From the NCBI GenBank assembly GCA_902651635.1, contig CACRSC010000022.1, positions 52,960 through 76,499 on the forward strand: a stretch of 23,540 nucleotides of DNA, read 5' to 3'. Of the stretch, positions 1-10,185 are shown piece after piece. The translations under genes were made by a program, and so were the position numbers. This DNA comes from Mastigamoeba balamuthi (lineage: Eukaryota > Evosea > Mastigamoebida > Mastigamoebidae). Numbering within the stretch: position 1 is the stretch's first letter; each line of letters begins with the position of its first letter. The notes below the pieces were generated by a model that saw only the letters and a list, made by a program, of their open reading frames with translations, was not told the origin of the DNA and did not search any database.

Positions 1-378
1 GGGCGCTGCGGCGGCCGTCGGCGCTGGCGCGGGCGCTGCCGCGGCCACGGGGGCGGCTGCCGCGGCCGCGGCGGGCTCGGGCGCGGGGACGGGGTCCGGG
101 GGAGCCGCAGTGGGGGCGGCAGCGGCGGCAGCAGCGGCGGCGGCGAGATTCACGTGCATGGGCGGGTAGTGGCTGAGGGACGGGGGGTGGTGGCAGCGGT
201 TATTGCAAATGTAGTGGCGGCGGGTGCGGGAACCGAGGCGGAAACGGTGGGCCGGGGGGAGGGAGGGGGCGCACCCGCAGTACTCGCACATGTGGCCGGC
301 CTCGGGCAGCGTGAACTCGGGGCAGTCGCAGCCAGCTTCGCGGCACTGCCCGCGGGGGACTCCCTTCCTGTCCTTCAT
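1..378 (-). CDS. Cys/His-rich, poly-Ala protein, N-terminal part (runs off window start)
   Basis: The minus-strand frame is open from an ATG at 378 to the window edge, about 126 codons, so the C-terminus is missing. Residues 10-65 carry a Cys/His pattern (CREAGCDCPEF, CEYCGC, then HYICNNRCHH) that suggests a small zinc-binding module resembling the Cys-rich domain of FAM221-like proteins. That resemblance is from memory and weak. After about residue 75 the chain is almost all Ala and Pro. An in-frame TGA lies just upstream of the ATG. An alternative is an upstream exon (398-673) joined by a 52-base GT-AG intron (346-397): both edges are phase 0 and the join keeps the Cys domain. I prefer the simple ATG because the upstream stretch is less GC-rich and less codon-biased. 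Function unknown. Confidence 0.55.
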   Translation of the reverse strand, partial: MKDRKGVPRGQCREAGCDCPEFTLPEAGHMCEYCGCAPSLPPAHRFRLGSRTRRHYICNNRCHHPPSLSHYPPMHVNLAAAAAAAAAAPTAAPPDPVPAPEPAAAAAAAPVAAAAPAPAPTAAAAP

Positions 379-805
379 TGAACGCGCTCAAGATTACTTG
401 CGAGAACAGATCAATATCGGACCCCCAGATACGCTGTGTTCCGGAAAATATCCACTTTTTCATAAGCCGTCGTATGCGACAAAGGTGCCACCGCTTTGCA
501 TCGACAGTTGCGCCCATCTTGAAGACGTGGAAGCTATGGGGCTTCTCGAGCAATGGCGACACTGAAACAGTTGATTCCTCCACTGTTGTCAACAACGCTG
601 GACTGGCTTGCATCCCACAGACCTGACAGAGGCTCGTATGTGGGGGGGACCAACTTAATCGCCATGTTAACAATGTGAGCCTCAGTTTGGCACGATCTTC
701 CTGCCCTCAAGTCTCCGTTCTCAGTACACCCTGTGCTGGACACCAATCGTGTTTTCTCAGGTCTTCACCGGCAGCCCACACCCCCATAATCAAACAACCC
801 TCTAC
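379..805. other. Spacer between divergent genes
   Basis: About 430 bases of lower GC content separate two divergent genes. Several overlapping ORFs occur on both strands, but none has the strong G/C third-position bias of the surrounding genes. The only one worth noting is the minus-strand frame at 398-673, which could be a 5' exon of the Cys-rich gene. Promoters for both neighbours should lie here; I see no clear motif. Confidence 0.5.
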
Positions 806-1999
806 ATGCCGGCAACTCTCCACGTGCTGTCTGTGTGCGTTGTCTGTGTGCTCGCCCTTGCTGGGGTCGCCCGCTGCCGCACCATCAGCGGCCTCTACGT
901 CTCGGTGGACGTTGGCGACGCCGTCTTCGACGTCTCCGACTTCGGTGCCGCTGGCGACGGCGCCACCGACGACACCGCTGCCGTCCAGAAGGCCTTCGCA
1001 GCCGCTGCTGCTGCCGGGGGAGGCACCGTGCTGCTCTCGCGAGGGGGCACGTACCTCGTCAAGGCCCTCGCGTTCCAGTCGAGCCACACGGCCCTCGAGG
1101 TCTCCGCGGGCTCCACGCTGCGCGTCTCCAACGACAGGGCGGGCTGGCCGGCAGCGGCCAACGTCATCGCGGTGCAGGACGTCCACGACGTGGCGCTCGT
1201 GGGGGCGGGGACGATGGACGGGCAGGGCCGCGTGTGGTGGGAGCACCGCGACGAGTTCCGCCCCAAGTTCGTCTACGCCAAGCGGGCACGCAACGTCGTG
1301 GTCGCGGGGCTCACGTGGAGGGACCCGCCGGACCACTGCCTGCAGCTCTACGCCGACAACGCAGAGGTCTTCGGCGTCACGATGCGGGCGCCGCCGTCGA
1401 CGGGCGTCGCGGAGCCCTCGCACAACACCGACGGCGTCGACGCGCACGGGACGCCGTTCTACGTGCACGACTGCGACATCAGCGTCGGCGACGACAACGT
1501 GGCGGTGCACGCCAACGACACGCTCGTCGAGGACTGCGTGTTCGGCAGCGGCCACGGGGCCTCGGTGGGGTCGCTGGCCGGCGCGTGGCTGCGCAACGTC
1601 ACGTTCCGGCGCATCAAGTTCAACGGGACCACCGCGGGCGCCCGCATCAAGACCGTCCGCGGCAGCGCCGGCGAGCTGCGCGACGTGCTGTTCGAGTCGC
1701 TCGAGATGCACGGCGTCAAACGGACAGTGGACATCACGATGCTCTACGAGCTCTCGCCCCCGCCGAGCCCCGGGGCGAGGACGACGTTCAGGCTGCACGA
1801 CGTGGAGCTCAGGGACATACGCGCGTACGGCTCCAAGATGGCGGGCAACGTGCTGTGCGACGCGGACTCGCCCTGCTGGGGCATCCGCTTCAGGGACGTG
1901 GAGCACTGGCCCGCTGACAGGCTCAGCTACAACTGCACGTTCGCACACGGGTCTGCTGCAGGCACCGTCACCCCGCTCCCGGAGCTGCTTCCCGAATGA
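806..1999 (+). CDS. Secreted glycoside hydrolase family 28 (polygalacturonase-like)
   Basis: This intronless frame gives a 397-residue protein. It opens with a hydrophobic signal peptide (about residues 1-23) and then the N-terminal strand motif typical of right-handed beta-helix pectinases (FDVSDFGAAGDGATDDT). All four GH28 active-site motifs are present in order: NTD at 207-209, GDDN at 228-231 (paired catalytic Asp 229/230), GHG at 249-251 and RIK at 280-282. It should therefore be able to hydrolyse alpha-1,4-galacturonan or a related pectic polymer outside the cell or in a food vacuole. The ATG at 806 is preferred over the one at 749 because it places the signal peptide at the N-terminus. 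It has no introns, unlike most neighbours, which with the plant/fungal/bacterial distribution of GH28 makes lateral acquisition possible. Endo or exo mode cannot be told. Confidence 0.92.
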   Translation: MPATLHVLSVCVVCVLALAGVARCRTISGLYVSVDVGDAVFDVSDFGAAGDGATDDTAAVQKAFAAAAAAGGGTVLLSRGGTYLVKALAFQSSHTALEVSAGSTLRVSNDRAGWPAAANVIAVQDVHDVALVGAGTMDGQGRVWWEHRDEFRPKFVYAKRARNVVVAGLTWRDPPDHCLQLYADNAEVFGVTMRAPPSTGVAEPSHNTDGVDAHGTPFYVHDCDISVGDDNVAVHANDTLVEDCVFGSGHGASVGSLAGAWLRNVTFRRIKFNGTTAGARIKTVRGSAGELRDVLFESLEMHGVKRTVDITMLYELSPPPSPGARTTFRLHDVELRDIRAYGSKMAGNVLCDADSPCWGIRFRDVEHWPADRLSYNCTFAHGSAAGTVTPLPELLPE

Positions 2000-2009
2000 G
2001 ACAGATGAA

Positions 2010-3267
2010 TCACTGTCCACCAAAACAGGAACCAGGCTGAAATTCTCCCCCAATTTGTTGCCTCTCTCGTTTGCATGTCCGGTAACTGAGTGTGAAGAGT
2101 AGAGGGAGGCGGAGCATCTGCGAGGGCCTGCCGAACTCTGTGCGGGTCACCTCGACCTCGATGTATCCCATTTGGAACCCCAGCGGCACCCAGTGCAGGT
2201 GCTGCACAGAGTGTATGGAACCCTGAGGAGTATTTTGGCTCAAGCGGCACAGGCGGAAGGGATAGTCCAGCCTTCCAATATGTTGAAGTGCTGGATAACC
2301 ATCCTCTTGAGAGGAACCTGTATGCTTTGCCCTAGTAGGGAATTTTGTCAGACTGGTGGCATCGAAGGCACGTGCCAATCCCTATGGCGTTCAGGTTGTC
2401 AGGGTTGAGGGAACCAACAAGTTGCGGGGCAGCAAACACCCCCAGACGTGGGTCTGCTCCCGGACCTTGCATCAGGCCCCACTTTGCAGTCTCAGAACAA
2501 TGACAGTGATTCCAGAAACAAAATCTGTGGATATTATCTCAGGATTTATCTGCTATTCATGCAGGACCGAGGGGATTACAAAGGCACGACAGGGCATTCC
2601 GGTCAGAGAAGACTTCTCAATCTCAACTTCAATGGAGCACATCCAGAAGCCATGTGGAATATCGATTCCAGAAATCTGCATCCTCTCCGTTGCGTGCACG
2701 AACATCTGTTCCAATCCATTAGACGCCTGCGTGGAAGGAATGAAGGGAATGTTGCCTCGATCTGCCTGAGTGATGCGTGGGGTATGATGTCGAATCCACA
2801 AGAGAAGCATCTCCACAGCAGGCCCAGAACGATGGCGCCGTTCTCCAGCATTCCCACGTCGTAGCCATGCACCAGTGCCAGAGCTGCACAGAGCGGACGG
2901 ATCTCTCTGGTGAGCTTCGCGGCTGAGCCCGAAGAGTGGGTGGAGGCACCGATGTCGTATGCGTTGTCCACAGTGGTGTTCATCTGCTCCACCCGTGACG
3001 GCCAGTTGTGCACGACGATGCGCAGGTCCTCTGCCGAGCAGCTGCTGGAGGCCTCCACTGCTGCGCAGAGGTCTGCCAGCGATCCCTCTGTCCGAGGGGC
3101 CTGGGGCAAATCCGTCGCCCACATCATGGACTCGGGCCTGAACCCGCGGGCGAACTCGAGGAACTCGTTCATGCTGTCAAAACGCCACTTGGCGCCGTCC
3201 GTGGTGCCTCCGTGCTCAGATTCGGCCAAAGCCAGAATCCGCATCTCGGGCATATTCGGTACTGCCA
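2010..3267 (-). CDS. Unrecognised multi-exon gene
   Basis: The first exon is clear: from ATG 3267 (MAVPNMPEMRILALAESEHG...) the frame stays open to about 2810 and ends near a Leu/Trp-rich helix (AIVLGLLWRCFS). A coding-like stretch in another frame follows (NIPFIPSTQASNG to about 2590, including GIDIPHGFWMCSIEVEIEK). The two join if a short GT-AG intron of about 40 bases is removed near 2775-2815. Further coding-like pieces lie at about 2340-2480 (ending NAIGIGTC) and 2110-2230 (HLHWVPLGFQMGYIEVEVTR), but I could not settle the joins, so the 3' limit is approximate. I recognise no domain. GC content is lower than in the neighbours. The 5' end diverges from the Tpt1 gene. A partly decayed gene is also possible. 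Confidence 0.5.
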
Positions 3268-3452
3268 TGATTGCGTGCCGAGGCTCTGCGTATTGACTCG
3301 GGGGAAGAGTGGTGGTAATTTCGGGTGATCTCACCCCTTGAGGCAACAATTGTGTCCCTGCTGCGCCCAATCAATTCAATTTATCCCGATATTCAGAGAA
3401 ATCTGCGAAATCAACTCTCCACAGTTCGCTCGGCTCGCTCACCACACAGGCC
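3268..3452. promoter_or_regulatory. Shared upstream region of a divergent gene pair
   Basis: 185 bases separate the start codons of the unknown minus-strand gene and the Tpt1 gene. The stretch is AT-richer than either coding region and must hold both promoters unless these lie inside genes. No TATA-like or other motif is convincing. Confidence 0.4.
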
Positions 3453-4211
3453 ATGTCAGCACCGCAGCGCACGACGGAGCAGCCGAGGGGCGCGCCCAGG
3501 CGCGCTCGAGGGCCGGGAGGCCGTGCCGGTGAGGAGTCAGCGGAGGTGCGCGTGTCCAAGGCGCTGTCGTACCTGCTGCGCCACGGGGCCCAGAAGGAGG
3601 GCCTCGCGATGCGCCCCGACGGCTTCGCGCTCGTCGCCGACGTCCTGGCCGCGCCCAGCGTCGCGCGGACGGGCTGCACGGCGCAGCAGCTGCGCTCGGT
3701 CGTCGCCGGCAACGACAAGCAGCGCTTCGCCCTGCAGACGATCGACGGCCGCGAGTACGTGCGGGCCAACCAGGGCCACTCGCTCGCCGTCGCCGACCTC
3801 GAGCTCCGCCGCCTCGACGCCGGGTCCCTGCCGGCCGCCGTCGTGCACGGGACGTACGAGCGGCACTGGGCGAGCATCCGGGCGCAGGGGCTGCGGCGGA
3901 TGGGCCGCACGCACGTGCACATGGCCAAGGGGCTGCCCGGGGCCGACGGAGGCGTCGTCAGCGGCATGCGCGCATCGTGCGACGTGCTCGTCTTCGTCGA
4001 CGCCGCGCGGGCTGTGGCCGAGGGGCTGGCCCTGTGGGAGAGCGCCAACGGGGTCGTGCTGGCAGAGGAGGTGCCCGCGGCCTACTTCAAGCACGTCGTC
4101 CGGCGCGGCACTCTGATGCCCTTCGACCCCGAGTTCCCCGCCCCGCTGCCCCCCGACCTGCTGGCCCTGTGCCAGCACCAGCAGCAGCAGCAGCAGACGG
4201 CCAGGGTGTGA
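3453..4211 (+). CDS. TRPT1: tRNA 2'-phosphotransferase (Tpt1/KptA/TRPT1 family)
   Basis: The 252-residue product removes the 2'-phosphate left at the tRNA splice junction after fungal/plant-type ligation, transferring it to NAD+ and releasing ADP-ribose 1'',2''-cyclic phosphate; this is established for the family. Visible motifs are SKALSYLLRHGA (Arg43-His44), VRANQGHS (Arg104), VVHGTYERHW (the HGT motif at 132-134), RRMGRTHVHMA, and GMRASCDVLVFVD (Arg173), giving the catalytic Arg-His-Arg-Arg set. A basic, Arg/Pro-rich tail of about 30 residues precedes the domain and a short poly-Gln tract (about six Gln) follows it; both are extensions of the core. No intron is needed. The start is the first ATG in frame, just after an AT-rich spacer. 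It shares its upstream region with the unknown gene on minus. Confidence in the family is high. Confidence 0.95.
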   Translation: MSAPQRTTEQPRGAPRRARGPGGRAGEESAEVRVSKALSYLLRHGAQKEGLAMRPDGFALVADVLAAPSVARTGCTAQQLRSVVAGNDKQRFALQTIDGREYVRANQGHSLAVADLELRRLDAGSLPAAVVHGTYERHWASIRAQGLRRMGRTHVHMAKGLPGADGGVVSGMRASCDVLVFVDAARAVAEGLALWESANGVVLAEEVPAAYFKHVVRRGTLMPFDPEFPAPLPPDLLALCQHQQQQQQTARV

Positions 4212-5304
4212 CCCTCGCCCTCCTGCCGTACAGTGAGAAGATAGCAACAGGCAGTGAATGCAAATGCAATTGATCGTTTCGGTTATCTTGCACGTGGAAG
4301 GCGTCGCAGAGCTCCAGTTGGCGTGGAAACTGTGGGCCCCTGCCGCTGCGCTCCAGCCAGTGCGTCGCGCAGCACGCCGGTGCGAGTCCGTGGGCATCGC
4401 TCTGCACTCATGAAGGTCTTCGCAGATCCTGGCAAAACGGCTCTTCTGAGAGCGAAGAGCGGAGAGGTCCATGAAGCAGGTGCCCGCTGGTGACGCCTGC
4501 GGCACTGGGTTCGTGTGTAGGCCACGTCCGGATGACACACGGTCTCCAGGCCGTGGCGGACATCTCGCCTACCGGGGTCATTTCTCGATTCGCCTTTGAA
4601 ATTCGCCAAGCATGAGGGGCCGACAGACAAGAGCCCGGGCTAACATAGGACTGGAATTTCCTGATCTCGGCCGTCTCCTAAGACCCACCCTGAACGAGGC
4701 GTCCGCGGTTAGTTGGGGGCGGCCTCGTGTGCCAGGCGCTGGCAATCCAGCAGCGTGCACACGTGCTGGCCACTTCGCTGTCACCTGCGCCGCCCGAGGG
4801 CGCCCTGCCGGGGGCAACACAGGCAGTTGTCCAGCATCTGGCGCAGCTGCCACCCCCATTCACATTCAGCCGCAGAGCGCAGCACAGCACCCGCCAGTAC
4901 GCCCGTGGCTGTTCGGAGAGCACGGCACACACCAGCCAAGCCACGCTGTGCTCTAGTGCCAGTTCCCCCGCTGACGTCGCAGCAGACACACACGCCAGCA
5001 GAGCAGCAGCCCCAGCAGACAACACGCGCCACAGCGGCCAGCTAAGAGGAGGGGAGCGAAGGCGAGGGCGACCAAAGACAAAGGAGCGACTTGTTGACGG
5101 ATGCTGCGCAGGAGACCGCAGAACACAGACAGCGGGCGGGCGCAGGGGGTCAGTCTACGCCCTCCCCCGAGCGCCCGCCCTCTCGAGGCCCAGAAAATCT
5201 CCGCAGAACACTGCGGGGGGCCCCGGTGCTCGCGCAGGGGGGCCCCCCCCGCCCGGGGGGAGGCGCAGGGCACCGCCCCCGGGCCGGCCACGCGCCCGCC
5301 CTCA
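4212..5304. other. 1.1-kb region between convergent genes, no secure gene
   Basis: The region lies between the 3' ends of the Tpt1 and E2 genes. Overlapping ORFs of 80-115 codons occur on both strands. The most protein-like is on minus at 4678-5025 (hydrophobic start, then Cys/Trp-rich; it contains SVAWLVCAVLSEQPRAYW). A second minus frame over the same DNA (4781-5032, with QLRQMLDNCLCC) is equally plausible, so an intron-split small gene cannot be excluded. Third-position bias is weaker than in proven genes. The last 200 bases are G/C-homopolymer-rich. I call no gene. Confidence 0.45.
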
Positions 5305-6745
<1,441 letters not shown>

Positions 6746-8410
6746 ATGGAGCACACCGCCCTGCTTGCTTGCTGTTTGCTCGCCCTCAGCCCCATCGCAC
6801 GCTCCGGGGCTCTGGCGTACGAGGGGGCGACGGTGGCTCTGGGGTGCCCCGCGATCGAGTCGCTGCTCGTCGGTGCCGCGAGGCTCGCACTCGAGCGCGT
6901 CAACGCCGACCCCCCGAGCATCAACGAGGACACCGCAGGTCTCGCACTCCACACTTCCCTTCTCGCACGTCGGGACTGACCAGATCAGAGACCCCTCTGG
7001 GCTCGTTCAGGTGGCCTTTCTTGGGATGTTGGACACCGCAGCTACAGACACTCAAATCAATTGCCGCAGGTACTCTGTCACGCAGGTCGAGGTCACCCAG
7101 CTCGAGGCGGAGAAACACTCGCTGAGCCTTCTGCCTCCCAACGCACTCGGGCTCTCGCTGTGCTCGGCCCTCCTGCTCCCACGACTGAACTGCACGCAGG
7201 TCCAACACGTCGGCCTCGGTCGTGCTGGAGTGGTCGTTCCGGAGGATCTCGTGGCCCCACCTGGCTGACTCTGGGCGCGCAACACTCAAAGCGAGGAACA
7301 CAGCAGTGCGGCAGCGCTGCACGCAGCGTTGCCCTCACTGAGTTCCCTTTCCCCTCAGTTGGACATCGTGGTCAATTACGAGCCCGCGGCGGTCAACGTC
7401 TCGATCTCACTCGTGGAGCCCGGGGTGTTCTCCCTGCACTTTGACGGAGCGCACTCGTCGTGGCTGTACAACACTGCCAGCAGCGCACTGCTGTGGAGGA
7501 TCATCACCACCAGGGTCCAGCAGGCTCTGGTCCGGGCCGTGTCCGAGTCGATCAACGCGAAGCTCTCCAGCGTGGCTCCGAAGACAGTTCTCTCGAGGCT
7601 CGTGGTGACCGAGAACAGCGTCATCGCGGGCCTCAGGAGCTGGTCGCTGCCGCCACAGCCGCTCCCCGAACTGCCCATCACCATTTCCAACGTCACCCCC
7701 GCATTCCAAGCCGCTGTCAGCGAGAGCACCCTGCAGTTCTTGGCCAGCCAGGCCTGGGGCGCTGTCACGACGGTGCACGAGGTCAGCCAGGACGAGGTGC
7801 CCAAGGAGCTGAGGCCCTTCTTCTCGACGGACTTCTTCAGGATCATCATCCCCAACCTGTGGGAGGCGTTCCCGGGGATGAAACTGCGGCTCCTGATCGA
7901 GGGCGGGAGCGACCCTGCCGTCGGCCTGATCGACGGCGGGATGAGGGCTGAGACGCAGTGGGTCGTGGCCGTGCTCGCCGAAGACGACAAGACTTGCAAC
8001 GCGGCTTTCTCGGTCGTCGCGACCATCAGGGGGTCCACTCGGCTGCGCTTCCGTGGGCCGATACTCGAGGGCTCGGTTGACCTGGAGAACGTCTCAGTCC
8101 ATCTGCAGGCAACTGGCTGACACCTGGCCTGAGCCCCTCCTTGTCTGAACGGCATCGAACAGGAGACCCACATTGGAGTGTTCGACACGGAGATCATCGA
8201 GACCGAGGCAACGTTCGTGCTTCTCTCGGGGATCGAGGTGATCAACACCGCGCTGCGCAACGGCATCAATGTGGCTGATCTGCACTGTGAGGCAACTGCC
8301 CATTCGTCGTGTTTCTGACGTGGCTTGGGGAAGCGGTCCGCCTCAACAACCCCTCGGTGATGTGGAACAGGGGCAACGTGGTGCTGCTGTGCGACATCGC
8401 CAGCACGTGA
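6746..8410 (+). CDS. BPI/LBP/CETP-family lipid-binding protein, secreted, five exons
   Basis: Proposed exons are 6746-6938, 7042-7199, 7359-8108, 8163-8286 and 8334-8410 (1302 bases, 433 residues, near the family's 450-480). A signal peptide is followed by an N-terminal segment (CPAIESLLVGAARLALERVN). The C-terminal half shows BPI-like features: FLASQAWGAVTTV, FFRIIIPNLWEAFPGMKLRL, then IGVFDTEIIETEATFVLLSG and a final VRLNNPSVMWNRGNVVLL, as in the end of BPI proteins. Family members bind lipids such as lipopolysaccharide in two boomerang-shaped barrels; in a phagotroph this could aid handling of bacteria (inference). The intron after exon 3 appears to be GC-AG (8109-8162). Exon 2 may instead extend to 7250, where another phase-0 GT donor lies. 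The last intron has a poor 3' tract. It converges with the CBM20 gene, 68 bases away. Confidence 0.8.
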
Positions 8411-8478
8411 TTTGCGGAGCGGGTGCTGGTGCGTGTGCGGAGGCGAATGGGGCACGCCTTGCTCTCCTTGGTGGCGCC

Positions 8479-9692
8479 TCAGAGCGGCCTGAATTCGGTC
8501 ATGTCGTTGAACACGACGAACACTGGCGGCGGCAGGGCGATCTCCCCCAGACCGGCGATGATGGCGTTCTGCTCGCTCCAGATTCTCTGCGACGCGTCCT
8601 CCTGCGCAGGGCCGATGTCGTACATCGGGAGGGCCAGGGCGATGTCTGGACGGGGAGGCACCGGCGGTGAGACGGGGGGAGCCAGCCACTCAGGGGGACG
8701 GGGCGTTGCGCACGGAATTGGTAGGGCTTGAGGGGGATGCCAGACGCCTGGGAGATGGCCTCGCGAGCGGAGGCCAGACGCTGGGCCGAGGCCTCGTCGG
8801 CGGGCTCCAGCGTCAGGTAGTGGTTCCCGTAGAGCCCCGTGACCCGCATCCGGACAGAGCCGGGCGCCCACGCCGTGCGGGCGATGGCAGGGCCCACCGC
8901 CTGCTTCATCTTGGCGTTGGCCGCGTCCCACGGCTCGGGCGCAGCCCCCGACATCAGCTGGAACAGCGTCATGTGCAGGCTGGGCTGCGGCAGCACCGCG
9001 TGCAGCCCCCGTATGGCCTCGTCCTGCCGAGGGCGGGTCAGGAGCCAGGGGTCAGGGGATGCGCCGGGCAGCGGCAGGGGACCGCACCTGGCGGATGAGC
9101 TCCTGGGCGCGGCAGAGCAGCTCGAACTGGGGGCCGAGCGTGTCCAGCGGGCAGATGACCGTGTTGCCCCTGTACTCGCGGAAGCTGCCGTCGGGGTTCA
9201 CCTGCGAGGGGTGGTGGGGACGACCGCGTCAGCCGAGCGAGGACCGCGGCAGGAGGCGCCGCAGGGGCCTGGGGGGACCTTCTTGGGGAACATGGTCTTG
9301 CGGGCGATGCGCTGGCCTGCGGGGTAGACGCAGAGCTCGGGGCTGTCGAAGACGTCGCGGGCCTCTGTCTCCGAGACGCCCGCGCGCCTGTTGGGGCAGC
9401 GCTCCCACTCGTAGTGCTGCTGGGGCCCCTCGCCCCAGGCCACGACGTACTTGTACTCGTGGGCGGCGAGCGGGCCGCCGCTGAGGCCCGTGGAGAGCGA
9501 CCACTCGTGGTAGCCCGCCTCGGGGGCCGCCCGCTCGTACGTCATGGCCCGCGGCGTGGACCACCCGCCCAGCTCCGGCGCGCTGCCCGCCACGCACAGG
9601 CGCTGGCCGAAGGGCGTCTTGTGCCACACCACGAAGCGGAAGGGCCGCTGCTGCTGCTCCTGCTGCTGATCTTGCTGCTGCTGGTCGCTCAT
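8479..9692 (-). CDS. CBM20 starch/glycogen-binding domain fused to a DUF1868-type 2H phosphoesterase
   Basis: Exons on minus are 9692-9279, 9201-9088, 9023-8714 and 8645-8479 (1005 bases, 334 residues). After a Gln-rich start, residues about 16-105 form a CBM20: TPFGQRLCVAGSAPELGGW, then HEYKYVVAW and YEWERCPNRR. From about 139 the pattern changes to DUF1868/2H phosphoesterase: PDGSFREYRGNTVICPLD, LLCRAQELIRQ, then LPQPSLHMTLFQL, whose H193-x-T195 is the first 2H motif. The last intron splits a codon so that splicing creates His280 in YQFHIALALPMYDIG, the second motif, as H-I-A instead of the usual H-x-S/T. 2H enzymes act on cyclic or 2'-phosphate esters; CBM20 would tether the protein to glycogen or starch. 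There is no signal peptide, so a cytosolic role is likely. Substrate unknown. Confidence 0.85.
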
Positions 9693-9756
9693 CCCAAAGG
9701 TACAGTTAACAAATTTCTATGTGGCGGTGAGATCGCCCGGATTGAATCCTCTCTGA

Positions 9757-9774
9757 TCTGCGAGAAATCGCAGA
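9757..9774. repeat. Perfect 7-bp inverted repeat with GAAA loop
   Basis: Arms TCTGCGA and TCGCAGA flank the loop GAAA, upstream of the CBM20 gene. It could be a protein-binding palindrome or an RNA hairpin in a leader. Alone it may be chance. Confidence 0.6.
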
Positions 9775-9842
9775 ATGGTTGATAGCGATTTCCCAGAAAA
9801 ACCGTGCTTGCGTGCGTGGCGGTCCTGGTCTGGTCTGCTTAG

Positions 9843-9886
9843 CAGAATCCGACCCCAGAAAACACTTGTCCTACAGAATCCGACCC
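9843..9886. repeat. Two direct copies of a 13-base motif, 31 bases apart
   Basis: CAGAATCCGACCC occurs at 9843-9855 and 9874-9886 in the spacer between two divergent genes. A related GTCGGGTCAGAC sequence follows at about 9918. This may be a repeated transcription-factor site; it is only suggestive. Confidence 0.4.
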
Positions 9887-10185
9887 GCAAGCAGAGGCGA
9901 CTCTCAAGTCGGGTCAGACGGCATCCAGGGCTAGAGAGGTCCTTCTACAGGAAATGCCAGGTGTAAAAATGACGGTTTTCTGACGTTGCATAGCGAAACA
10001 GTTGAGCCTAAAAACCACGCAAGCTGTTTTTCTTCGTGCGGTCCAGGTGTGCCCCGGTGACGTCGTGACGTCCGATTGATGTGCGCGACAACCGGTATCG
10101 TCGCTTCTCGCCCCCCGGCAGGTCTTTTTTTCTTTATCAAAACCCGCACGCTCGCAGGTCGGACACCACCGACACACCTCACGCC

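Larger units (their letters stand above)
9693..10185. other. Divergent intergenic region with hairpin and short direct repeat
   Basis: 493 bases between the CBM20 and ABCF start codons, AT-richer than the genes. It holds a 7-bp perfect hairpin with a GAAA loop (9757-9774) and a 13-base direct repeat, CAGAATCCGACCC, at 9843-9855 and 9874-9886. A T-rich stretch lies about 50 bases before the ABCF ATG. No gene is seen; both promoters should be here. Confidence 0.5.

Noticed and set aside
1-150. Simple GC-rich repeat as a satellite or telomere-like sequence
   Set aside because: It is irregular and translates in frame as the Ala/Pro tail of the minus-strand protein.
707-2053. 448-codon minus-strand ORF across the GH28 gene
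   Set aside because: It is an antisense shadow: high GC leaves few stops, and the plus frame carries every GH28 motif.
7376-8689. 437-codon minus-strand ORF across the BPI-like gene
   Set aside because: Antisense shadow; the plus frame has BPI features and matching splice joins.
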